NCBI GenBank assembly: GCA_036874045.1 | Contig: CM072343.1 | Location: forward strand, 11,490,001-11,554,000 | Origin: Cymodocea nodosa | Taxonomy: Eukaryota > Streptophyta > Magnoliopsida > Alismatales > Cymodoceaceae | Direction of reading: 5' to 3' | DNA: 64,000 nucleotides | In this document: in pieces, positions 24,688 through 34,606 of the stretch | Numbering within the stretch: the first letter of the stretch is position 1 | Layout of the letters: every line of letters begins with the position of its first letter | Notes under the pieces: model-generated | Told to the model about the DNA's origin: nothing | The model's database searches: none | What the model saw: the letters and a program-made list of their open reading frames with translations, nothing else | Made by a program: the position numbers and the translations under genes

Positions 24688-25457
24688 ATGGCATATGCTT
24701 ATGCTCAAAGATTTCAGAAACTTGTAATTAGCATATGTGAATTCTGCAATTCTGAAGGACACGACATTTCTGACTTTTTAAAATTGAGACATTTATAGAT
24801 GGTTAGATCCCATGAACAACAAATGAATTATCCTCAATATAATAGAGTCGAGTATGAGAATCCTATAGTTTACCCAACTGATGGTCAGTATAGAATGTGT
24901 AATATGATGAGAGACACTGAAGTTTGGGAGAGCTATGACAGATTGGAGCATAGTATCGAGCAAAATCTGGACAAACTGGAATATTTTGTGTGTCAACAAC
25001 AAGAAGTCAACCAATTAAACTATAAGGAGGCATATTCAGAACCTAAAAAGGATATAATTTATGAAACTGAAAAAATCATAAAGAAAATTGATCAACAAGT
25101 GAATGCAATGAAATTAGATGATCTGAAAAAAAATTAAAAGCATTAGACGAAAATGCAATGAAAATACAAGTTATGCAACAGGACAATGAAAATTATAATG
25201 TTATAAACCTGCATAATTTGCAAAATATACAGCAAATAGAAAGTACTAATGTAAGAGAATTTAAAGAATGCACTTTAAAACTAAAAGCAATTGAAGATCA
25301 TAATCATGAAAATGATATACAAAAACATCATGAAAGTAATGAAAATCTAAAAGATGTATGTGTAACATTAAGATCTGGAACTGATATACCACCAAGAACT
25401 CAAAATGAAAATGCTATGAAGGTAAGAGTAAAAATAAAAATGATAATGAAAATGTAA
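24688..25457 (+). pseudogene. gag: 5' ORF of element B: zinc-knuckle and TLRSG part of gag
   Basis: Starts at ATG 24688 (MAYAYAQRFQKL), not at the later in-frame ATG 24799. Residues about 17-30 read CEFCNSEGHDISDF, a CX2CX4HX4 zinc-knuckle pattern whose last Cys is Phe. A TAG follows shortly after. The rest is charged and probably coiled (LDKLEYFVCQQQ, IIKKIDQQVNAM), then a frame change and CVTLRSGTDIP near 25350-25390. The (T)LRSG motif normally sits at the Gag/protease boundary of Athila-type elements. What is missing is the capsid domain: it is found instead at 33071-34414. The protease frame follows after another shift near 25420-25450. Alternatively this is simply a decayed gag remnant. 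Confidence 0.6.
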
Positions 25458-25498
25458 TAGCTGAAAATCTAGAAATCATTGAAGAACAATCTGAATCT

Positions 25499-26485
25499 AT
25501 GAATGAAGCTAAAAATGATCAAACAAATCAACTGAAAGAAAAAGAGTCTTTGAAATCAAAATCTTTAGCAACCTATCCTGAAAGATTACAACAAACAATT
25601 CCTGAAAAACAAGAAAAAATCAGAGAAATTTTTGAAAAAGTACAAGTTAACATTCCTTTGTTAGATCTATTGCAGAAAATGCCACCTTGTGCTAAATTTC
25701 TTAAGGATTGGTGTATTAAGAAAAGAGAGCGAAAAGTTCTTAGAAAGGTCTTTTTAGCTAAACAAAGTAGTTCCCTATTTCTGCCACAAATTCCTAAAAA
25801 GTTATCTAATCTTGGAATCCCTGTTATATCATGCACCATAGGAAATACCATTCTAGAAAGAACTTTAATAGACTTAGGTGCAGGTATAAATGTTATGCCA
25901 AGTGATATATTTGCATCCTTAGGATTAGAAGGCTTAACTCCTAGTAGTACGGTTATTCAATTAGTTGATAGAAGTATAAGATACCCTAGAGGAAAAATAG
26001 AGGATGTCTTAATTAAAATCAAGAATTTTATATATCCTATTGATATTGTAATTTTGGATTCCCAACAAATTAAGCATAAAAATAGTGATACATCTTTAAT
26101 TTTGGGAAGGCCATTTTTAGCAACATCAGGGGCTGTTATAAATTGTAAAACTGGAGTAATGAAGTTAGCATATGGTATTGAGGATACTCAATTAAATATT
26201 TTTAAACCAGAAAGGTTTGAGGAGTTAGAAATATCCTTACATACCATAGACTTTTTAGAGGATGAAGGAGATATGTTAGATGATGTGATTCAAGAAGAAT
26301 TAAATAGGCAAATCAATTCTGAAACTTTAGAAGAAAGTGAAAGCATAAATATAGAAGGAGATCGGGAAGAAATTAATTTAGAAAATGATGATGTTCAATT
26401 AGGAACTCTAGCTTCTGGTGAGCAGCATTTAGAATTAAAACCTTTACCTCCAGAATTAATCTATATATTTCTGGAAGATAAATGA
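25499..26485 (+). CDS. pol: Aspartic protease region of element B
   Basis: An N-terminal charged linker precedes a retropepsin-type domain. The active site DLGA is at residues 125-128 (LIDLGAGINVMPSD), followed by VIQLVDRS, SIRYPRGKIEDVL and the flap/ILGRPFLAT segment typical of Athila protease. It cleaves the Gag-Pol polyprotein in the particle. The frame stays open upstream of the ATG for about 25 codons, so the true start is probably through Gag. It ends at a TGA at 26483-26485 that lies in frame with RT; copy A has CGA there, so this is a single mutated codon and not the natural end. Confidence 0.88.
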   Translation: MNEAKNDQTNQLKEKESLKSKSLATYPERLQQTIPEKQEKIREIFEKVQVNIPLLDLLQKMPPCAKFLKDWCIKKRERKVLRKVFLAKQSSSLFLPQIPKKLSNLGIPVISCTIGNTILERTLIDLGAGINVMPSDIFASLGLEGLTPSSTVIQLVDRSIRYPRGKIEDVLIKIKNFIYPIDIVILDSQQIKHKNSDTSLILGRPFLATSGAVINCKTGVMKLAYGIEDTQLNIFKPERFEELEISLHTIDFLEDEGDMLDDVIQEELNRQINSETLEESESINIEGDREEINLENDDVQLGTLASGEQHLELKPLPPELIYIFLEDK

Positions 26486-29328
26486 ACTTGTCCAATCATT
26501 ATTGCTTCAGATTTAAAAGAGTATCAAATAGCTAAATTAAAAGATATAGTAAAAAGTTATAAAGAAGCAATAGGATGGACTATGACTGATATTAAAGGGT
26601 TAAGTTCAACTTTATGCTGTCACCACATATATTTAGAAGAGAATGCTAAACTTGTTAGAAGTCCTGAGAGGAGATTAAATCCAAACCTTAAAGAAGTAGT
26701 CAGGAAGGAAATAGTTAAATGGTTAGATAATGATATAATTTATCCGATTTCTGATAGCTCGTGGGTTAGTCCAATCCATGTAGTTCCCAAGAAATCAGGA
26801 GTAACAGTTATTAGGAATGAAAGTCAAGACTTGATACCTACTAGAATTCAATCAGGCTGGAGAGTATGTATAGACTATAGAAAGCTAAATGCTGTGACTA
26901 GGAAAGATCATTTTCCCTTACCTTTTATAGATCAAATGCTGGAAAGATTAGCAGGGCAAGAATATTTTTGTTTCCTAGACGGGTATTCAGGGTATAATCA
27001 AATTCCAGTAGCATTAGAGGATCAAGAGAAATCAACTTTCACCTGTCCTAATGGAACTTATGCTTTTAAAAGAATGTCATTCGGATTATGCAATGCACTA
27101 GCTACCTTTCAAAGGTGTATGCAGGGCATATTTACTAGAATGACAGATGAATTTTTAGAAATATTTATGGATGATTTTACTGTATATGGCAACTCATATG
27201 AAGTGTGTTTAAGCAATTTAGACCAAATATTAAAATGCTGTGTGGAAAAAAATCTGGTTTTAAATTGGGAAAAGTGTCACTTCATGGTTAAACAAGGAAT
27301 AGTCTTAGGGCATGTTGTTTCTAAAAAAGGGTTGGAAGTAGATAAAGCTAAAATAGAAGTAATATCTAATCTACCAGAACCTAAATCAGTAAAAGATATT
27401 AGATCATTTCTAGGACATGCTGGTTTTTATAGAAGATTTATTAAAGACTTTAGTAAGATAGCTAGACCTTTAACTAATCTATTAAAAGATGTTCCATTTA
27501 ACTTTGATAAAAATTGTAAGGAAGCATTTTTCAGACATAAGACTAGCTTAATTTTGACCCCTATAATTCAAGCACCTGATTGGAAATATTCATTTGAATT
27601 AATGTCCGATGCTTCTGATTTTGCTGTAGGAGCAGTGTTAGGACAGAAGATAGAAAAATCTCCTAGAGTGATTCATTATGCAAGCAAAACCTTAAATGAT
27701 GCTCAAGTTAATTACACAACTACTGAAAAAGAATTATTAGCTGTTGTGTTTGCTTTAGAAAAGTTTAGATCATATCTGATTGGAGCTAAAGTAATAGTAT
27801 ACTCAGATCATTCAACTCTAAAACATCTAATAAAGAAAAAAGAAACTAAACCTAGATTGATCCGATGGATATTATTATTACAAGAATTTGATCTAGAAAT
27901 TAAAGATAAAAAAGGTTGTGAGAATGTAGTAGCAGATCATTTATCAAGATTACAAGTAGAAAAATCAAATATTGAAATTAAGGATAATTTTCCTAATGAA
28001 CAGTTAATGATCATTAACACAATGCCTTGGTATGCAGACATAGTTAATTACTTAGTTACTGGTTTAACACCTAAGGATTGGAATAGACAGAATAAGAAAT
28101 TGTTTTTCTCAAGAGTAAAATATTACTATTGGGAAGACCCATACTTATTTAAGAAATGTCCTGATCTGGTTTTAAGGAGGTGTGTTCCAGAAACTGAATA
28201 TCCGAGCATATTGTCTTTCTATCATGACCAAGCTTGTGGAGGGCATTTTGGTTCAGGGAAAACTGCTATAAAAATTCTGAAATGTGGGTTTTATTGGCCA
28301 ACACTATTCAAAGATGCTCATAAATATTGCTTAAGTTGTTTAAGATGTCAACAAATAGGAAGAATATCAAAGAGGAATATGATGCCTCTTAATCCTATTG
28401 TTGATGTTGAAATCTTTGATGTGTGGGGAATAGATTTTATGGGTCCATTTCCTATGTCTAATCAATTTAATTACATATTGTTGGGGGTGGATTATGTATC
28501 AAAATGGATAGAAGCTATTCCTACAAAAACTAATGACAACAAAGTGGTAATTCAATTTATAAGAACAAATATATTTGCCAGATTTGGAATACTTGAAGCT
28601 ATTATCAGTGATAGAGGAACTCATTTATGTAATAGAAGTTTTAAAGCCTTAATGAAGAAATATGGAGTAAACCACAAAATTGCAACATCATATCATCTGC
28701 AAACAAGTGGACAAGTAGAAAGTGCAAACAAACAAATTAAATTAATCTTGGAAAAAGTAGTAAATCCTACTAGAACAGATTGGGATAATAGATTGATAGA
28801 TGCACTTTGGGCTTATAGAACTACTTGTAAAACGAGCTTAGGTATGTCACCTTTTAGGCTAGTATATGGAAAGAGTTGTCATTTACCTGCTGAAATAGAA
28901 CATAAAGCTTATTGGGCATTAAAAACTCTGAACACTAATTTAAATCAAGTTGCTGAAAATAGAAAAATGCAATTAATTGAATTAGAAGAATTTAGAAATG
29001 AAGCTTATTTGAATATTGTAAGAGAAAAAGAAAAAATTAAATTTTGGCATGATAGAAAAATTATTCCAAAAAGCTTTGAAATAGGACAAGAAGTATATCT
29101 TATATGGCTAGACTCCATAACCATCTAGGAAAATTGAAATCTAGATGGGCAGGACCTTACATAGTTCGAAATGTTTATCCTTATAGAGCTATTGAAATTG
29201 AAAATCCTAAAAATCAGAATATATTTAAAGTAAATGGACAAAGACTTAAACCTATTCTGAAAACACCAAAAAGCTCCTTTGGAATTATAGAAGAAGTTAG
29301 AGTAGAGGACTACTCGAGCTTTACTTAG
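26486..29328 (+). CDS. pol: Reverse transcriptase, RNase H and integrase of element B
   Basis: Same frame as protease after the TGA; the long uninterrupted part runs 26582-29128. [14 protein letters not shown], the [11 protein letters not shown] motif and catalytic FMDDF at residues 195-199 (counted from 26582). RNase H: SDASDF with Asp 343, [19 protein letters not shown]. Integrase: zinc site His548, His555 and Cys583/586/589, then D618 (GIDFMGP), D677 (ISDRGTH) and E713 (GQVESANK), a DD35E spacing. The C-terminus with WAGPYIV follows in the next frame (29104-29328): one T appears lost near 29100. Apart from those two defects I see no damage, making this the best-preserved polymerase in the window. 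Confidence 0.93.
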
Positions 29329-29932
29329 TAAGAAATTAGTTTTGATGTTTATATCTTAAAAAAACAAAAAAAACATTAAAAATATATATAAAACATAAAA
29401 ATCGTTGCGATTCAACTGACTGGATCCATCGGTATGACTAGAACATAAAAAAATATGAATATTAATTTTCAGAAATTTTTTTGGTTTTACCGAAACATAG
29501 TATCGATTCAACCGAAAGAGAAAAAAAAAATAAAAAATATATAAAAAGATATATATTTAGGTTTGACCAAAACATAGTATCGGTTAAATCGGTAAAAAAG
29601 ACAGAAAAACTATTCTTTGTAATATTTTTATTATTATATTTGCTTGTACGGGGAGTCCGTTAAGTTACGCTTAACTCAACGAGCTTACTCCGTTGAGTTT
29701 TGAGTTAGTCAACGAGCTTATTCCGTTGAGTTAACTGTAACTCAACAGAGTACTGTAGCTAAGACCGCAGATTAAATAGTAATAGTTGGTTCGGAAAATG
29801 ACCCGATTACTCGCCTAAACTTAGGGCTTATTTAAACTAAAACCTAGGGTTTTGGGGGCATTATCCGGTAAATCATTTAGAATCTAGAATAGTAGAAATC
29901 AGAGCGATTTCTTGCTATTGTGTAACTCCACG
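29329..29932 (+). promoter_or_regulatory. Spacer with candidate internal promoter (element B)
   Basis: No gene. TATTTAAA at 29829-29836 lies about 100 bp before the accessory ATG, next to a telo-box-like AACCTAGGGTTTT. Just upstream (29655-29755) are several CCGTTGAGTTA / TAACTCAACG pairs. The first half holds repeats of AACCGAAACATAGTATCG and CGGTTNAACCG type. All three blocks are also present in A and G. Confidence 0.5.
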
Positions 29933-32141
29933 ATGAGGAAGATGATGCCTGAATTCTGGGAAGAGGCAGTTGACACCGCACAGTTTCTGAAGGAATCTAA
30001 AGAATGGCACACGCGCTAGAAGATTAGAAATACAACGAGAGAAAAAGAGTTACAGAAGGTAGAATATGAACTTTTTAGATTAAGAAAAATATTAGTAGAT
30101 TGTGGTATACAAATACCTCAGATAATGGAGACACGAATCAGAGTAGCAACAGAAATTGCAGTTAGCAAAGAAAGAAAAATCCGGCCAAACAATGAAGTAG
30201 CCCTAGAGCTAATTCAACGTAAAACTAGATTGTGGTTTAAGAAATGCATTGCTGGTCAAGGAAGTTGGGAAATATGGCGGTAGGAACAACAAGAGGCAAC
30301 TGAAGGACAAGAGGAGCCGACTACTGAAAGACCTGTTCCTGAGGAGCAGCAGCTTGGACCTTCAATTCCACCATTTAAGCCATTAGCACGAGTAGAAATG
30401 ATGGGGCCTTCGACTAAAGAAGAAAAAAGAGAATTTGCAGAATTGGTTCAAGTTGAGAAGAACCAAGGAGAATCAAAAGATTTGGTAGTGGCCAAAGCAC
30501 ACCTAGTGTTTGATGCAATTTACAAAAAGAGGGCTGCAGAAAAGTTGAAAGCCCAATATAAAATCAAATTAGAACAGCATCACGAAGCTACTGCCAGAAC
30601 TACTGCCAAACCTACTGCAAAAGGAGATGAAGCTAGTCCTTCGAGATTAGTAATTATAGGAAAAGTTAAACAGGAAGAGCCAGTACCTGTGGCTCGAAGG
30701 CCTATAGAGCCTATTTTTGTAGATTTAATTTCAGAAGATGAAGAGGAAGAACAGGCACAATTAATAAGAAAAAAGAAAGGAAAAGAAAAAGTGCCTGAAT
30801 ATGAGGAAATTAAATCTGAAGTACCAACTTTTACAGGGCCTGTGGAGCAGATTTTTATTAACCTGCTATCCGAATCTGAGGAGCAAGAGGAGCAAAGAAA
30901 AGAAAAAAATCAGGCTGAAATTAATCTACAGCTTGTACAAGAAGAAACAAAAATTAGGGCAGAAACTGAATTGCCCGTGACTCCATCCCAATATGTTATA
31001 GAATCAAAAAGAACAATAACAGAACAGATTGGTAGTTAGGAGGAAAAAGAAAGCGAAGAAAATGAAGAGGCTAAAAGAAGCTATTTGGACAAAATAATTT
31101 CATAGATTCCACTAAAGAACAAGAAACTCTTCAGCAATTTATGGAGAGAATTCAAGACAGAGTGGAGAGTTCTGCCGGCTCACCACCACAAACAGAAACA
31201 GAAATTCAGGAATCTGTGGAAAATATTCAAATGCAGCCTATAGAAGAGGAAGAGCAATAGCAAACCCCTCAGGAGCAACAAAGTCACCTTCCTGACCTGA
31301 CTGAAACAACAATTTTGAATGAAGTACATTTTTATAGTTAGGAAGCTTATACCAAATACCAAGAAATAAGGGGTTATGACATTATTTACAGTAGACCAGT
31401 AAATTGGGATGGAATGCAAGAAATCAAAGAATTATTTGAATTCCAAGGTCTACTGCAATTTATATCTCAAGAAAGAGGGCATGTAGTATATGAGAATTTA
31501 GTGCCCTATTTTTATGCTAATTTGAGAGAAAGAGAAGGAGCACTAATTTCAAACGTGGAGGAAGCTGATGTAAAGATAACACCAGAGCTTCTCCACAATA
31601 TTTTTGGTTTAAAGAATGAAAGAACAAAAATTTTGGAAGATACAACTACAGTTGAATGGACTGAACAGCAAATTAAGGATTGTTTAGCTATCGATCCTGG
31701 TGTGCCATTATTAAACAGATTGAAGCATTTAAATGGTAAAGCACACATGGTAGCTAACATTCTGATTAAGAATGTTTATCAACGACAGGGCCATGACATA
31801 GAATTAAGTCAATTTGTCAAATGGGCCACATATGCAGTTGTAAATAAGATCCAAATAAATTGGTCTGCAGTTTTTATCTCCAAGATGAAAACAGTGAAGA
31901 AGAAATTATTTTATGGAGATTTGATTCCACTGCTGATGGGGACTGTATCAATTTCACTAAATGGACATAAAAAATGATTAGATCAAGAACCATTTTAGTG
32001 AAAGAATACAGAAATTTTGTAGGTGTAGAACTAGCTGTACCTTCTAGAGGAATTATGGGAGTTGTAGAGAGGATTAATCAATTAGAGTTTCAATTAGAAA
32101 AACTCCAGAAGGAAGTAGATGAACTTAGGCATAGAGATTAA
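29933..32141 (+). pseudogene. Accessory ORF of element B (plant transposon protein-like)
   Basis: Starts MRKMMPEFWEEAVDTAQF. A helical N-terminal part (about residues 30-100: METRIRVATEIAVSKE, LIQRKTRLWFKKC) is followed by a long Glu/Gln-rich acidic linker, a globular domain at about 31390-31977 (SRPVNWDGMQEIKELFEFQG, ENLVPYFYANL, LLHNIFGLKNE, WATYAVVNKIQINW, KLFYGDLIPLLM) and a C-terminal coiled coil ending ELRHRD. The globular domain resembles PF20167-type plant transposon proteins and aligns with the accessory ORFs of copia elements C and E. Frameshifts occur near 31085 and 31970; most stops are TAG where relatives have Trp or Gln. No signal peptide or membrane helix. Role unknown. Confidence 0.75.
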
Positions 32142-33070
32142 ATTGTATTGTTCGTCTACTTATGTAAAATTGTATGATGTACTTATATTGTAATTGATTC
32201 ATATTAATGAATGTAAATTTTTCAGATGCAATTTTCATACGTGTTTTAGATGTGAAATGAATGGAATTTATTGAATATTATGTTATTGTGAAACTTTATG
32301 AATGAATATGTAACAGATTTACAATTTGCTAAATGACAGGATAACTACTTAAAAATTTCTGCATGTTATAAGGTAAAATGTAAATTCTGCATAACATAAA
32401 ATGACCTGCAAGTTAAATCTTTATATAATGCTCAGATTTAAACGTATTTTAATTAGAATGATGCATTAATGACATAGATTTAACTTTATTACAATTAGCA
32501 GAATGAAAAAAAAAGAACAGAGAGGAACTTATGAGAGTAAAACTTAGTTGTTGCCAAGTGTTAACTCAATGAAGTAAGTTCGTTGAGTTAACCGTAACTC
32601 CACTAGGTCAGTAATATAATATAAAGTCACTCCGTTGAGTTATTTGTAACTCAACGAAGTTAGTCCGTGGAGTTAGCAACAGTAACTGACTGTATTCTGT
32701 TGAGTTTTCTGTAACTCAACGAGGTTAGTTCGTGGATTAAGCAGAACAGTTATTCTTTTAACCATGAACGAAGCTTTGTCGGTTTAGTAGTTATCAAAAA
32801 TTGAAATTAGTAGTGGTACACGTACCCATAAAAATAGGAACCATGATGCACGTTGCAAGACACATTCTTGCAACGAGATTTATTCACTTTATGGATGCAC
32901 AATATATATACAAAATAGAATGTTATTTACGAGTTACCAGCACTTTTAAAAGAAAGGAGAAGGCGTTGGAGGAATTGGAAGGAGAAGCAGCTGATTCAAC
33001 TTCATCCGACAAATATTTATTGAATGGAAAGCTTTAGACTGGTATGTAATTAATCTTCTACTATTTATTT
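32142..33070 (+). other. Spacer between accessory ORF and gag in element B
   Basis: A cluster of TAACTCAACG-type inverted pairs lies at about 32570-32740. A TATATATA box at 32903-32910 aligns with TATAAATA in A, 160-180 bp before the gag ATG. Positions 32801-33043 keep a frame shared with A (KIGTMMHVARH, ELEGEAADSTSS) and end in ACTG followed by GTATGTAATTAAT, a splice-donor-like sequence. It could be a small coding exon or just a conserved leader. Confidence 0.4.
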
Positions 33071-34414
33071 ATGAGCACATGGACTCGTTCTCTAAGCACT
33101 AAACGATTAGTAAGAACACCTACCTAGGAATTTTCATTATAAAGAAGTACTGAAAAAATTTCTGAACTGAACTTTAATGAAATTCTTTGGGGTGTAGCTA
33201 ACCTTTCTTTAAAAGAGAACGTAGAGATGGCTACACCAGTAGAAAAACCATTAGGAGAGATTCTATATCCTAAATTAATTGATGAACCTTCATGTATTCG
33301 ATTGCCAAACTTTGAGGGAGATAGGTTTGAACTGAAATCTAATTATATTAGTCAATTACCACATTTTCATAGATTAGAACGAGAGGATGCCTATTATTTC
33401 CTTAGAGAATTTAACGAAGTTTGTCAAATGATAAAAATGCCGAACATGAGTATAGATGCTATTAAACTTAGATATATCCCTTTTTCTTTAAAAGACACAG
33501 CTAAGAGATGGTTATATAATCTGTCGCTTGATTCAATTTCTACATGGACTGAATTTTACTCTATTTTTCTGGAAAAATATTATCCAACACATCAAACGAT
33601 TAAAAAGAAGAAAGAAATATTAGTGTGTAGCCAAAAACAGGGTGAATCATTCTGGAAATATTTTGAAAGATTTAAAGATTTACTGACTCAATGTCTGCAT
33701 CATGCAATGAATAAAGTACAATTAATAGGTATAATTTATGAAGGCATAGATGTTTCAACGAAATCTTTATTAGAATCTACTTGTCAAAATGGATTTTTAA
33801 AATTATGTAGTGAAGAAGCATGGGCATATTTAGAAAATTTTGCAAAAAGAACTGTATAGTGGGAAAATTCGGTTGAAGCTATTGTAGATAAAAGAATATT
33901 GCCAAGAGGAATGAATGAAATAGATTCCAATACTATGCTTGACGTGAAATTAAATGAATTAACAAAGAAAATAGAAGAGTTATCATTAAATCAAAAGCTA
34001 GCAGAAAAGAATGCAAACATAAATGACTTAAATATTATTTATGCTAGAAACCAGAGAGATAACTTGGGAAATTCTTATCATCCTAATTGGAGAAATCACT
34101 CGAATTCATCTTAGAGAAACAATAATTTCCAGGGAGGAGAAAATATAAATGAGAAGAACATAAGTTATGAAGTATTAATTGAACAAGGAGCTAGAATAGA
34201 GAAATTAGAAAATATAATCCAACAAGTAAACAATCGTTTAGAATTTATATTTGGAAATGCTACAATTCAAAATCAGAATAGAAATATATCACTTAGACAG
34301 AAGGAACCAATGGAAGTTAGACCTACTAGAGGATTGCCAATACAAGCTATACCTAATCCTGTCAATAGAACGGTTAATGAAATTGATACCTCTTCTGGGA
34401 GGGCAGTTGAATGA
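33071..34414 (+). pseudogene. gag: Capsid-type gag of element B, downstream of integrase
   Basis: 448 codons starting MSTWTRSLSTKRL, a start shared with copy A. Capsid signature around residues 135-215: RYIPFSLKDTAKRWLYNL, TWTEFYSIFLEKYYP, GESFWKYFERFKDLLTQC, the pattern of Retrotrans_gag in Athila elements. It is followed by a coiled segment (LNELTKKIEELSL) and YHPNWRNHSN near residue 335, another Athila Gag hallmark. No CCHC zinc knuckle and no TLRSG; those lie in the ORF at 24688-25457. In-frame stops: TAG at 33857 (a Gln in relatives) and at 34112 (a Trp in the WRNH..SW pattern), plus others in the first 50 codons. Position 3' of pol is seen in A as well, so it is a family trait and not a local rearrangement. 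Confidence 0.85.
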
Positions 34415-34439
34415 AGCAGCATATCTGAAGCAACTATCT

Positions 34440-34597
34440 GTATGTATATATGTTTTATTTATTTTTAGTTAATAGTATCGTAGAGTTAATTTTTAACTCA
34501 ACGAACTTAGTCCGTTGAGTTATGCCTTAACTCCACGAGGGTGTGCAGTAGTTATGTTAATTTTTGTCTCTACTAAATTTTTGTTTGTGTTTTACAG
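34440..34597 (+). other. Candidate intron between gag and F-box gene
   Basis: Begins GTATGTATAT and ends with a pyrimidine-rich tract and TTTTACAG, 9 bp before the F-box ATG. AT-rich, 158 bp, containing a CGTTGAGTTA / TAACTCAACG cluster (34483-34540). The acceptor AG is kept in copy A. Splicing is inferred only. Confidence 0.4.
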
Positions 34598-34606
34598 AAT
34601 CGACAA

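Noticed and set aside
32801-33037. Small frame called as a firm gene
   Set aside because: No ATG in a good place and only two copies to compare; kept as a low-confidence observation.
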